DNA of 64,000 nucleotides from the NCBI GenBank assembly GCA_964509075.1, contig CAZDWC010000001.1, positions 416,140 to 480,139 of the forward strand, written 5' to 3'. The notes beneath the pieces are model-generated. The model saw nothing but the letters and a program-made list of their open reading frames with translations. It made no database searches and was not told where the DNA came from. Both the position numbers and the translations under genes were made by a program. This DNA comes from UBA7239 sp964509075. GTDB lineage: Bacteria > Pseudomonadota > Gammaproteobacteria > Pseudomonadales > UBA7239. How positions within the stretch are numbered: the first letter of the stretch is position 1; each line of letters starts with the position of its first letter. Positions 7,806 through 15,272 of this stretch are shown here, piece by piece.

Positions 7806-8549
7806 ATGGCTGACGCGCTCGTCAATCGCCTGGCTGGTTATTGCTATCAACTGGATCGCGACAGCGTGCTCAATTTCATGGGCTACAGCGATCCGTCAAA
7901 AGCCCGCAAGCCGGTGCTGAAAATTGCCGATGAACACATGGCCCGCGCCGGGGAATTTGCCGAGCCGTGGGCCGCGAGCGTTGAAGTGCCGTTGTGCGGC
8001 ATCGAGAATGACAGGATCCATCTGAAACACGGCGTGGATCAGGTGGTGCTGCACAGCGAACAATTGCCGAAAATCTTGCGCAACGCGGAATCTGTGGTGA
8101 TTCTGTTGGCGAGTGCCGGTGATAAATCCACCGAAGAGTCGCGGCGCTTGATGGCCGAAGGCAAGCAGGGTCAGGCGCTGGCCGTGGATGCCGTCGGTTC
8201 TGCCATGGTGGTGGAGGCGATGAAGGCGCTGACCGATATTGTCGCTGCCGAAGCCGAACAGCGCGGTTACGGCACCACACTGCGCGTGGGGCCCGGTTAT
8301 ACCGGCTGGCATTTCGGGGACCAGGCGATCCTGTTCAAATTTTTTGAGGGTCGCGAAGGGCTGCCGATCACCATGAGTGACGGCATCATGATGCGCCCGC
8401 AGAAATCCCTGCTCGGCATGGTGGGCCTGAATCCCGGTGGCCGCAAAGCGCCGGAAATCGAACCCTGCCGCCTGTGCGATTTGCAAAACTGCATGATGCG
8501 CAAGGCGCCGTTCCGGGGCGCTGCCGGCGACGGGGCTGGTAATGAGTAG
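7806..8549 (+). CDS. Stand-alone protein resembling the B12-dependent methionine synthase activation domain
   Basis: A 247-residue protein resembling the C-terminal AdoMet-binding reactivation domain of MetH but encoded alone. The motif RVGPGYTGWHFGDQ corresponds to the RxxPGYP AdoMet-binding loop, and MMRPQKSLLGMVG to the PxxSVSG region. The C-terminus adds a cysteine cluster, CRLCDLQNC, that is not part of MetH and could bind metal. The ATG at 7806 follows GAGGT, which overlaps the metF stop. Such single-domain proteins are known beside corrinoid methyltransfer systems. No cobalamin-binding protein or methyltransferase is encoded in this window, so the partner must be elsewhere. The exact role is open. 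Confidence 0.78.
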   Translation: MADALVNRLAGYCYQLDRDSVLNFMGYSDPSKARKPVLKIADEHMARAGEFAEPWAASVEVPLCGIENDRIHLKHGVDQVVLHSEQLPKILRNAESVVILLASAGDKSTEESRRLMAEGKQGQALAVDAVGSAMVVEAMKALTDIVAAEAEQRGYGTTLRVGPGYTGWHFGDQAILFKFFEGREGLPITMSDGIMMRPQKSLLGMVGLNPGGRKAPEIEPCRLCDLQNCMMRKAPFRGAAGDGAGNE

Positions 8550-8566
8550 TGCGACATACCACCAGT

Positions 8567-8594
8567 TTTTACACGCCCTATATTTGCCTAGAAT
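8567..8594 (+). promoter_or_regulatory. Candidate promoter for purU
   Basis: TAGAAT (8589-8594) is a good -10 hexamer, preceded by TTTTAC (8567-8572, 16 bp spacer) or TTTACA (8568-8573, 15 bp spacer). It lies 55 bp before the purU ATG. The spacing is slightly short. Confidence 0.4.
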
Positions 8595-8648
8595 GCAGGC
8601 CTTTACTGGTCTGCGTTTGTCCAGAACCTTGCTCGGAGAGTGTGAGTC

Positions 8649-9506
8649 ATGAGCCGTCCCAATACCGCCACCTTGCTGTTGCGCTGCCAGGATCAGAAAG
8701 GCCTGAATGCGGCCATCGCCAACCTGCTGGTGCGCCACAATATCAATATCCTGGATGCGCAACAGCACACGGATGAAGAGGCCGGTATCTTTTTTCACCG
8801 CGTGTATTTTGATGTGGTGGACATGCCTACGAGCCGTGAGCAGTTCCAGGCCGAACTTGCCGCCGAGTGTGAAAAATTCCAGATGGAATGGCGTCTGTCA
8901 TTTGCCGAACAGAAAAAACGCGTGGCGATTTTTGTCTCCAAATACGAGCACTGCATTTACGATTTATTGCTGCGCCACAAGGTTGGTGAGTTGAATTGCG
9001 ACATCCCGCTGATCATCTCCAACCACGAAGACCTGCGCTACTTTGCCGATGTGTTCAAGATTCCTTACTTTGTGTTCCCGATCAACAAAGACAACAAGCA
9101 CGAACAGGAGCTGAAAGAGATCGCATTGCTGCAAGAATATAATATCGACCTGATTGTCATGGCGCGCTACATGCAGGTGCTGTCGGACAACATGATCAAC
9201 ACTTTCCCGCATCGCATCATCAATATCCATCACTCGACACTGCCGGCGTTCAAGGGGGCGAAGCCTTATCATCAGGCGTTTGAGCGCGGTGTGAAACTGG
9301 TGGGTGCCACAGCGCACTACGCCACGGCTGATCTCGATGAAGGCCCGATCATCGCGCAGGGCGTGGAAGGCAGTTCACACGAAGACACCATCGACGATCT
9401 GGTGCGCAAGGGTCGCGACATCGAGCGCGTGACATTGGCGCAGGCTGTGCGCGCGCACCTTGAAGATCGCATCATTGTCTACGGGCATCGCACCATCGTT
9501 TTCTGA
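8649..9506 (+). CDS. purU: Formyltetrahydrofolate deformylase
   Basis: A 285-residue enzyme that hydrolyses 10-formyl-THF to THF and formate. An N-terminal ACT domain (about 7-85, starting LLLRCQDQKGLNAAI) is followed by the formyltransferase-type catalytic domain. The catalytic set is visible as INIHHSTLPAFKGAKPYH (Asn and His) and the Asp in ATADLDEGPII. Length matches the family. The ATG is preceded by GGAGAG. It follows the MetF module by about 100 bp with its own candidate promoter. In context it could return formate from folate-bound one-carbon units, closing a methyl-to-formate route, as well as its usual role in folate balance. Confidence 0.95.
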   Translation: MSRPNTATLLLRCQDQKGLNAAIANLLVRHNINILDAQQHTDEEAGIFFHRVYFDVVDMPTSREQFQAELAAECEKFQMEWRLSFAEQKKRVAIFVSKYEHCIYDLLLRHKVGELNCDIPLIISNHEDLRYFADVFKIPYFVFPINKDNKHEQELKEIALLQEYNIDLIVMARYMQVLSDNMINTFPHRIINIHHSTLPAFKGAKPYHQAFERGVKLVGATAHYATADLDEGPIIAQGVEGSSHEDTIDDLVRKGRDIERVTLAQAVRAHLEDRIIVYGHRTIVF

Positions 9507-9558
9507 TTTCTTGAACGCGTTTTTTTAATTGACAGCAAACCAACGAGAAGAGGTTTTT

Positions 9559-10353
9559 ATGGGCGCAAGACTGGAAGGTAAGGTGGCGATTGTCACAGGT
9601 GCTGCGAGCGGCATTGGTCGCGGTACGGCGGAGCTGTTGTTGCAGCACGGTGCAAAGGTGGTAGTGGCTGATCTCAACGAAGAAGGCGGCAAAGCCACGG
9701 TGGCTGAGCTTGGCGCCAACACACGTTTCTTCAAATGTGATGTCACCAGCGAAGAAAGCGTGAAAGCGATGATCGATTTCACGGTTGCCGAATTCGGCAA
9801 GCTGGACATCATCCACAACAATGCTGGTGCTTTCGGTGCGCGTGGTGCCGTGGAAGAGATTTCCGTCAAGGATTTCGATTTCACGTTTGCGCTGCTGGTG
9901 CGCTCCGTGTTCCTCGGCTGCAAATATGCAGCCATCCAGATGCGCAAGCAGGGCACGGGTGGCTCCATCATCAACACCGCCAGTATTTCCGCCACCACGC
10001 CGGGTTACGGTCCGCATATCTATCAGGCGGCGAAAGCGGCGGTGTTGCAGCTTTCCAAGACGTTTGCACTGGAACTCGCTGAACAGAAAATTCGCGTGAA
10101 CTGCGTATCACCGGGTGGCGTGTACACGCCGCTGGTGGGCAACGCTATTGGTCTGGATGCAGAAACCACCAAGAAAGTCGGCGAAGGCATGGGCGCGACG
10201 CTGCCGATGAACCGCCCGGGTTATCCGCTGGATATCGCGCGCGGTGTCTTGTTCTTTGCGTCTGAGGATTCCGAGTTCATCATCGGTCAGAACATGATCA
10301 TTGACGGCGGTGAATCACTGGGCAAGAAATTCAAGGATCAAGGTATTCACTGA
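9559..10353 (+). CDS. Classical short-chain dehydrogenase (glucose 1-dehydrogenase-like)
   Basis: A 264-residue classical SDR. TGAASGIG at about residues 14-21, HNNAG, the serine in NTASISATTPG and the YQAAK tyrosine/lysine pair are all present. The C-terminus GQNMIIDGGES is typical of the family. The start at 9559 is preceded by AGAAGAGG; the frame is open ten residues upstream but that start lacks a ribosome site. The substrate cannot be read from the sequence. It lies between purU and a convergent small acidic gene and is probably expressed with purU or on its own. Confidence 0.9.
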   Translation: MGARLEGKVAIVTGAASGIGRGTAELLLQHGAKVVVADLNEEGGKATVAELGANTRFFKCDVTSEESVKAMIDFTVAEFGKLDIIHNNAGAFGARGAVEEISVKDFDFTFALLVRSVFLGCKYAAIQMRKQGTGGSIINTASISATTPGYGPHIYQAAKAAVLQLSKTFALELAEQKIRVNCVSPGGVYTPLVGNAIGLDAETTKKVGEGMGATLPMNRPGYPLDIARGVLFFASEDSEFIIGQNMIIDGGESLGKKFKDQGIH

Positions 10354-10365
10354 TCGTTGTGCTGT

Positions 10366-10390
10366 AAGGGCAGTCCTTGTGGCTGCCCTT
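10366..10390. terminator. Hairpin between convergent genes, probable bidirectional terminator
   Basis: AAGGGCAG (10366-10373) pairs perfectly with CTGCCCTT (10383-10390). It lies between the SDR stop and the convergent acidic gene. The T-tract is weak. Confidence 0.55.
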
Positions 10391-10401
10391 ATTGAAAGCC
10401 A

Positions 10402-10626
10402 TCAATAATCGTAACCTTCTTCCCAGTCTTCGTTTTCGGCGATGGAATTGAAGTGCTCGTCTTCATCCTGCTCGTCTTCGTCGTCATCCCAGAACGGGTC
10501 GTAATCGTCTTCCAGCTCGTTGTTCGCGGGCGTGTCGTCGGTAACGGCATTGCCTTCCATGTCTTCGATCTGGAAGCCTTCAGCGGTTTCAAAAGATTCT
10601 TCCTGGTGTTTCTTGCGGCGGGACAT
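10402..10626 (-). CDS. Small highly acidic hypothetical protein
   Basis: A 74-residue protein with a short basic start (MSRRKKHQE) followed by a strongly acidic body, for example DPFWDDDEDEQDEDEH, ending EEGYDY. No membrane segment, cysteine or known domain is visible, and it is probably disordered. The start ATG at 10626 has GGAG nine bases upstream, which supports translation. Its 3' end faces the SDR gene across a hairpin. I do not recognise a family. Such acidic proteins can act as nucleic-acid mimics, but nothing here shows that. Confidence 0.6.
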   Translation of the reverse strand: MSRRKKHQEESFETAEGFQIEDMEGNAVTDDTPANNELEDDYDPFWDDDEDEQDEDEHFNSIAENEDWEEGYDY

Positions 10627-10661
10627 GGACTGGTCTCCAAAAGGGTCTGCGCGGGGGATGC

Positions 10662-10670
10662 TGGTATTAT
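10662..10670 (+). promoter_or_regulatory. Extended -10 promoter candidate for the virulence-factor-family gene
   Basis: TGGTATTAT matches the extended -10 form TGnTATAAT at eight of nine positions. It is 50 bp upstream of the ATG at 10721. No clear -35 is seen, as expected for extended -10 promoters. Confidence 0.4.
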
Positions 10671-10720
10671 GGCAGAACCGCTCTGATTGCGTTAGATCGG
10701 ATCAAACTTTCGAGGTAGAT

Positions 10721-11065
10721 ATGGCAGAAGTCAAAGTAACGTACTGGCGTGATATTCCCTGCTCGGTACAGGTGAAAGAGGGGCGAGGCAACCGCGCCAG
10801 TGTTGAATTGCCGAAGATTTACATGGTGACGGTCGATTCGGTGGCCACAAAAACGGGTGCTACGAGTTCGGAGGACTATGCTGCCGGTTTTCGTATCGAG
10901 AAATCCGAGCAGGACAGCGGTGGTGATCTGAAAGCCCTTGCGCAACAGATTGCTGATGAACTGGTCGCGAAGTATCCGCGCGAATGGCTGTGGGAGCAGC
11001 GCGACAAGGCCGGCATTGATGCTGCTGGCCAGGCATTGGCAGAAGCCGAAGCGGTGGCGGAGTAA
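10721..11065 (+). CDS. 'Virulence factor' family protein (PF13769-like)
   Basis: A 114-residue protein beginning MAEVKVTYWRDIPCSVQV, which matches the start of the small family labelled 'virulence factor' (VTYWRDIPxQV, then VELPxxF). The name is historical; the function is not established. From memory, alphaproteobacterial members sit beside methyltetrahydrofolate-corrinoid methyltransferase and MetF-type genes, which fits the MetV-like/MetF module 3-4 kb upstream here. It has no membrane segment or signal peptide. The start is the ATG at 10721, shortly after an extended -10 element. The yicC start follows the stop codon by four bases, so the two are probably cotranscribed. Confidence 0.7.
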   Translation: MAEVKVTYWRDIPCSVQVKEGRGNRASVELPKIYMVTVDSVATKTGATSSEDYAAGFRIEKSEQDSGGDLKALAQQIADELVAKYPREWLWEQRDKAGIDAAGQALAEAEAVAE

Positions 11066-11069
11066 GCGT

Positions 11070-11930
11070 ATGCACAGCATGACGGCTTTTGCGCGCCGCG
11101 AGATCAACGAGAGCTGGGGTTCGCTGGTGTGGGAAATCCGCTCCGTCAACCATCGTTATCTGGAGCCGGGTTTTCGCCTGCCGGATACCTTCCGTTTTCT
11201 GGAATCCAGTTTGCGCGAGCAACTGCGCAAGCAGCTACAGCGCGGCAAGGTGGATTGCACGCTGCAATTCCAGCCGGCAGTGAATCGCGATGCGCTCAGC
11301 ATTGATGAGGAACTTGCCAGGCGTTATGTGCAAGCAGCGGAAACGATCAATGGTTTTCTTGTTGCGCCAGCGCCGTTAAGTGCTGCCGACTTTTTGTTTC
11401 GCCCAGGTGTGCTGTGTGAAACCGGGCCCGATCGTGAAACGGTGACGGCGGTTGCGCTGGAGTTGTTTGCGGCTGCGTTGGCAGATCTGAAATCAGTGCG
11501 CGCGCGTGAAGGTGCCGAGCTCGCCGTGTTCATTGGCGAGCGCTTGCAAAAAATGCGCGAGCAGGCGGCAGTCGTGCGTGCAGCCTTGCCGGATATTCTG
11601 GCAGCGCAAAAACAGAAACTGCGCGACCGGTTGGCTGAGTTGCAAGGTGAACTGAATCAGGATCGCATCGAACAGGAGCTGGTACATCTGGCGCAGCGTT
11701 GCGATGTCGATGAGGAACTGGATCGGCTCGATACGCATATCGGCGAAGTATTCCGCATTGTGCAGAGCAAGGACGCAGTGGGTCGCAAGCTGGATTTTCT
11801 GATGCAGGAGTTGAATCGCGAAGCCAATACCCTGTCATCCAAGTCCATCAGTTCCACTACCACACAGGCGGCAGTTGAACTGAAAGTATTGATCGAACAG
11901 GCGCGCGAGCAAGTGCAAAATATTGAGTAA
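11070..11930 (+). CDS. yicC: YicC family endoribonuclease
   Basis: A 286-residue member of the YicC family, small-RNA-related endoribonucleases in E. coli. The N-terminus MHSMTAFARRE and the motif WEIRSVNHRYLE are family signatures. The C-terminal block (RKLDFLMQELNREANTL, then SKSISS) is also diagnostic. The first ATG at 11070 lies four bases after the preceding stop; a second ATG at 11079 would give MTAFARRE, so either is possible. In many bacteria yicC lies next to gmk, but that gene is not here. A stable hairpin follows. Confidence 0.93.
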   Translation: MHSMTAFARREINESWGSLVWEIRSVNHRYLEPGFRLPDTFRFLESSLREQLRKQLQRGKVDCTLQFQPAVNRDALSIDEELARRYVQAAETINGFLVAPAPLSAADFLFRPGVLCETGPDRETVTAVALELFAAALADLKSVRAREGAELAVFIGERLQKMREQAAVVRAALPDILAAQKQKLRDRLAELQGELNQDRIEQELVHLAQRCDVDEELDRLDTHIGEVFRIVQSKDAVGRKLDFLMQELNREANTLSSKSISSTTTQAAVELKVLIEQAREQVQNIE

Positions 11931-11936
11931 ACGCGA

Positions 11937-11960
11937 CCCCTCCGGCGCTCCGGAGAGGGG
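11937..11960. terminator. GC-rich hairpin between yicC and the convergent M48 protease gene
   Basis: CCCCTCCGG and CCGGAGAGGGG form a strong stem with one bulge and a short loop. There is no T-tract, so it may slow or block transcription from both sides rather than act as a classic terminator. Confidence 0.45.
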
Positions 11961-11968
11961 CGAGGGGG

Positions 11969-12844
11969 TCAACGTATCTCCTGCCGGAAGCGTTTTTCCA
12001 GAGTGGCCAGTGTGCTGCTGACTCGCAAGGTGTTCATCGCTGTGGCCATGGCTTGCAAACGGTCTGCTGGCTTGGGATGGGTTTGCAGCAATAGTGCGAG
12101 GCCGTTGTCGTTGGCAGCGCGCGCATCGAGTTTCTGCATCACGGCGACAAAGGCATACGGGTCGTAGCCGGCATTGCTCATCAGGGTCAAGGCATCGCGA
12201 TCCGCTTCAAATTCGTCACCTTTGTCCAGTCCGCGCGCGTAGAGTTGTTTGGATGCGTTGACAACGCGCTCGCCGAGTTCACGTTCCTGCGCCGATTGTT
12301 GGCGGTTATTGTTCAGCATCATGCCGACATCGGCGGCAGCGCCGAGCAGGTTGTTTTTCTGCACAGCTTGCAAATGGTGCTTGTGGGTGACGTGCTGGAT
12401 TTCATGTGCGAGCACGCCGGCGAGTTCGGCCTCGTTGTCGAGCAGGTTCAGCAGGCCGCGCGTGACAAATATATAACCGCCGGGGGCGGCGAAGGCGTTG
12501 ACGTCGCGGTCATCGAGCACCCCGAATTGCCACTCCAGTCCGGGGCGTGTGCTGAACAGCGTCACCCAGCGGCCGACGCGGTTGACGTATTGCTGCGCGC
12601 GTTGGTCGCGATCCAGTGGCACGGCGCCCACCAGTGTTGCAGCCATGTGATAGCCGATATCCATTTCGGCATCGGCGGATTTTTCACCGCTTTCAGCCAG
12701 TTTCTGGCCCACTTTCTGGATAGTGTTGACGTCGATGTTGTCCAGCAGGCCGGCGTGAGTGATCAGCGCACAACTTAGTGTTGCTGCTGCCAGCGCCGCT
12801 TGCGACAGGGAAAACAGTCGAAAAGGTTTGTGTGTGTGAAGCAT
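11969..12844 (-). CDS. Periplasmic M48 family zinc metalloprotease
   Basis: A 291-residue secreted protease with an N-terminal signal peptide (hydrophobic core about 12-30, cleavage near ITHA). The zinc site HEIQH is at about residues 147-151, with the third ligand in EFEADRDAL. The sequence between (NAFAAPGGYIFVTRGLL) is typical of the M48C/LoiP-YcaL-BepA group. No TPR region follows, so it is the short type. It is the last gene of a minus-strand run: adenylate cyclase, SH3 protein, protease. It likely acts in outer-membrane protein quality control, by family analogy. Confidence 0.9.
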   Translation of the reverse strand: MLHTHKPFRLFSLSQAALAAATLSCALITHAGLLDNIDVNTIQKVGQKLAESGEKSADAEMDIGYHMAATLVGAVPLDRDQRAQQYVNRVGRWVTLFSTRPGLEWQFGVLDDRDVNAFAAPGGYIFVTRGLLNLLDNEAELAGVLAHEIQHVTHKHHLQAVQKNNLLGAAADVGMMLNNNRQQSAQERELGERVVNASKQLYARGLDKGDEFEADRDALTLMSNAGYDPYAFVAVMQKLDARAANDNGLALLLQTHPKPADRLQAMATAMNTLRVSSTLATLEKRFRQEIR

Positions 12845-12856
12845 GACAAGTCTCCT

Positions 12857-13330
12857 TCAGCGCGGTGTCGGCAGGTTGCCGGCTTTGCCAAAACGCAGCG
12901 CTTCTTCGCGGCTGACGGTGTACTGATCCAGTTTGGCCAGTTCGTCTTCATCTTCGCGGGCGCGCTGCAGGTTTTCTTTTGACAGGCCGCGAATGCCGGT
13001 GGCAACCGTGGTTTCGCTGCGGCTGGCCTTGTTCAGGGCGGCAAGACCGCTGAGCGCCGAGTCGCCGCCGCGTGCTGCGCCAGCGCTGCCCAAACGAACA
13101 TTCAGCATGCGCACCCAGCCTTCGCCCTGTGCGGATTTGACCTGATACCAGGCGCCGCTGCGTTCACCTACTTCGACAGCGGTGCCGGGTGGCAGCTTGG
13201 CAAGTGTTGCTGCGCTGGCATCGGCAGACTTTTTCAATTCGGTGGCCATGCTGATTTGTCCGCTGTCGGCCTGTGCCTGCAGCGCGGCCAGTAGCATCAA
13301 GGCTGGCCAGTAGCGTGTGAGTCGCATCAT
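12857..13330 (-). CDS. Secreted bacterial SH3-domain protein
   Basis: A 157-residue protein with a signal peptide (cleavage near LQAQA) and one bacterial SH3 domain at about residues 25-80, with GTAVEVGERSGAWYQVK and EGWVRMLNV typical of the fold. The C-terminal half is charged and without known domain. The start ATG overlaps the stop of the cyclase gene (ATGA at 13327-13330), so translation is coupled. The M48 protease gene follows after 12 bp. Probably a periplasmic binding or sensing partner of its operon mates; that is inference. Confidence 0.82.
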   Translation of the reverse strand: MMRLTRYWPALMLLAALQAQADSGQISMATELKKSADASAATLAKLPPGTAVEVGERSGAWYQVKSAQGEGWVRMLNVRLGSAGAARGGDSALSGLAALNKASRSETTVATGIRGLSKENLQRAREDEDELAKLDQYTVSREEALRFGKAGNLPTPR

Positions 13331-15180
13331 GAGGTTTTCCTCCTCGGTTCGTAGATATTGACGGCTTCTTCGCGTCCCTTGACCTTGCAGGAGCCGTGCG
13401 GGATGAAATCAAAGTTGTCGCCGCAGAGGTCGCGTGTGCTTTGCGAGACCAGAATGCGGGCAATGCCCTTGGTCATGCCTTCGAGGCGGCTGCCGAGATT
13501 CACGGTATCGCCAATGGCGGTGTACTCCAGTCGCTGTTCGCAACCGAGCATGCCGACCACCGCCGGCCCTGAGTGTATGCCGATACCGACATCGAATTCC
13601 GTGAGCCCGCGTGCATCGCGAAAGTGCAGCAGTTCGTCCACCATGTCCAGTGCGGCATTGACGGCATGCACGGCGTGATCGGCATCGCTCACGGGTGCGC
13701 CCCAGAACGCCATAATGGCGTCGCCGATGAATTTATCCAGCGTGCCCTTGTTCTTGAAAATCACCCCCACCTGTTGTGTGAAATAGGCGTTGAGCAAGGT
13801 CATGATTTCGGCGGCAGAGGCTTTTTCCGACATCGACGTGAAGCCACGAATATCGGAAAACAGCACGCTGATTTCGCAATTGCGCCCTGCGAGTGTGGCT
13901 TCATTCAGGCCTTCGTTGGCCAGCTGTTCAACCACCAAGGGGTCGAGGAAGCGTCCGAACATGTCGATAGCGGCCTGTCGTGCCTGTCGCTCCTCGAAGT
14001 AGCGCAAAGCCGTGCCGCTGCCGAGCAGCAGCGTGCTGGCCAGCAGTGGCGTGATGACCGGCAGCAGGATGTGTTGGCGGATCAGCAGGGCACTGGCTGT
14101 GAACAGCAACACGGCGGCGCCGACCGTATAAAGGGCTGTCGGCAGCAGCGGTTTCCTGCAGCGCAGACGCCAGTAGAGCCAGGCAATCAGAGGCAGCGAC
14201 AGTGCGGAACCGTACCAGCTTTCGTAGTGCAGCCAGCGGCTGTTCTTCAGGTTGTCATAAGCGTTGGCCAGCAGGTAGAGGCCGGGATATTGTGCGTTGA
14301 TGGGCGTGGGGCGCAGGTCGTGTAGGCCGGCGGCGGTTGAGCCGATGAATACAATCTTGCCGCGCAGTGCCGGTTCACCGCTGCCGTTTTGCACCTGTTG
14401 CCAGAGATCGGCATAGCTGTGGCGCGAGTACGGAGAATGACTGCCATCGCCTGCCCAGACCATACGCAAGGGAGAGGGCGCGATTCGGGTGGGGGCGACC
14501 GGTGTGGCTTGCCGGTCTTCTGCCAGGATCAGCGGCATGGCGCGCAGCGTCCAGCCTTGCTGTTCCTTTTCGGTCTGGTAGTGACGGGCGATGCCGTCAC
14601 TGTCGGCGAGGTAGTTGATCAGGCCCAGTTTCCAGCGTGCAGGGCTGCCCATAACTGGCAGCAGCAGGTCGGCGCGCGCATCTTCCCTGGCACTTGCGCT
14701 GCGCGTGATGGGTAGGTTGGCGGGATAGCTGTCGAGACGGCGCGCCTGGTCGGGCTCGGTGTTTTTCAGCTCCAGTGTCGGCAGAAAGATATTGTCGTGC
14801 TTGTCCAGCACTTCACCGAAATACTGGTCGAACTCTGGACGCTGTACGTCGGGTTCGCTGAACCAGATATCGAACACGATGGCGCGCACGCCCTGTTGTA
14901 GCAGCCATTCGCAGAGCTCGGCGTGGGTGGCGCGCGGCCATGGCCAGCGACCGATACTGCCGGCCATGGCCTGCAGGCTGTAATCGTCGATATCGACCAG
15001 CACGATATCGGCATCGCCGCGCTCACGGCTGGACTGTTGGGCGGTGAGGGCGTCCAACCAGAGAAAATCGACATGGATGAGCGGCATCCAGCGTGCAGAG
15101 AGGCCTGACAGGACGAGCGCGATCAGCAGGGCTGCCGTCAGGAGATGCTGTTGCAGGCGTGCAGGCATACAGGAATCCAT
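13327..15180 (-). CDS. CHASE2-domain class III adenylate cyclase
   Basis: A 617-residue membrane enzyme. A signal-anchor segment (about 12-30) precedes a periplasmic CHASE2 sensor (about 35-300). Three hydrophobic segments (about 325-410) follow, then a cytoplasmic class III cyclase domain (about 425-590). The first metal aspartate is in FSDIRGF and the second in FIGDAIMAF. The substrate lysine in GTLDKFIG and a threonine in YTAIGDTVN indicate ATP rather than GTP, as in bacterial CyaC-type enzymes. The transition-state Asn-Arg pair is seen in NLGSRLEG. It is first in an operon with the SH3 and M48 genes. A possible cAMP output would fit the CRP-type site upstream of the DUF1631 gene. Confidence 0.9.
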   Translation of the reverse strand: MDSCMPARLQQHLLTAALLIALVLSGLSARWMPLIHVDFLWLDALTAQQSSRERGDADIVLVDIDDYSLQAMAGSIGRWPWPRATHAELCEWLLQQGVRAIVFDIWFSEPDVQRPEFDQYFGEVLDKHDNIFLPTLELKNTEPDQARRLDSYPANLPITRSASAREDARADLLLPVMGSPARWKLGLINYLADSDGIARHYQTEKEQQGWTLRAMPLILAEDRQATPVAPTRIAPSPLRMVWAGDGSHSPYSRHSYADLWQQVQNGSGEPALRGKIVFIGSTAAGLHDLRPTPINAQYPGLYLLANAYDNLKNSRWLHYESWYGSALSLPLIAWLYWRLRCRKPLLPTALYTVGAAVLLFTASALLIRQHILLPVITPLLASTLLLGSGTALRYFEERQARQAAIDMFGRFLDPLVVEQLANEGLNEATLAGRNCEISVLFSDIRGFTSMSEKASAAEIMTLLNAYFTQQVGVIFKNKGTLDKFIGDAIMAFWGAPVSDADHAVHAVNAALDMVDELLHFRDARGLTEFDVGIGIHSGPAVVGMLGCEQRLEYTAIGDTVNLGSRLEGMTKGIARILVSQSTRDLCGDNFDFIPHGSCKVKGREEAVNIYEPRRKTS

Positions 15181-15272
15181 GTATTGCAGGTGTGGCTGGT
15201 ATAAAGGTCCGGCTTGTAAAGCCGCCGCTATTGTAGCAGTCTGGCCGCCTTTGCCAGACCCTGATTTTGCCG

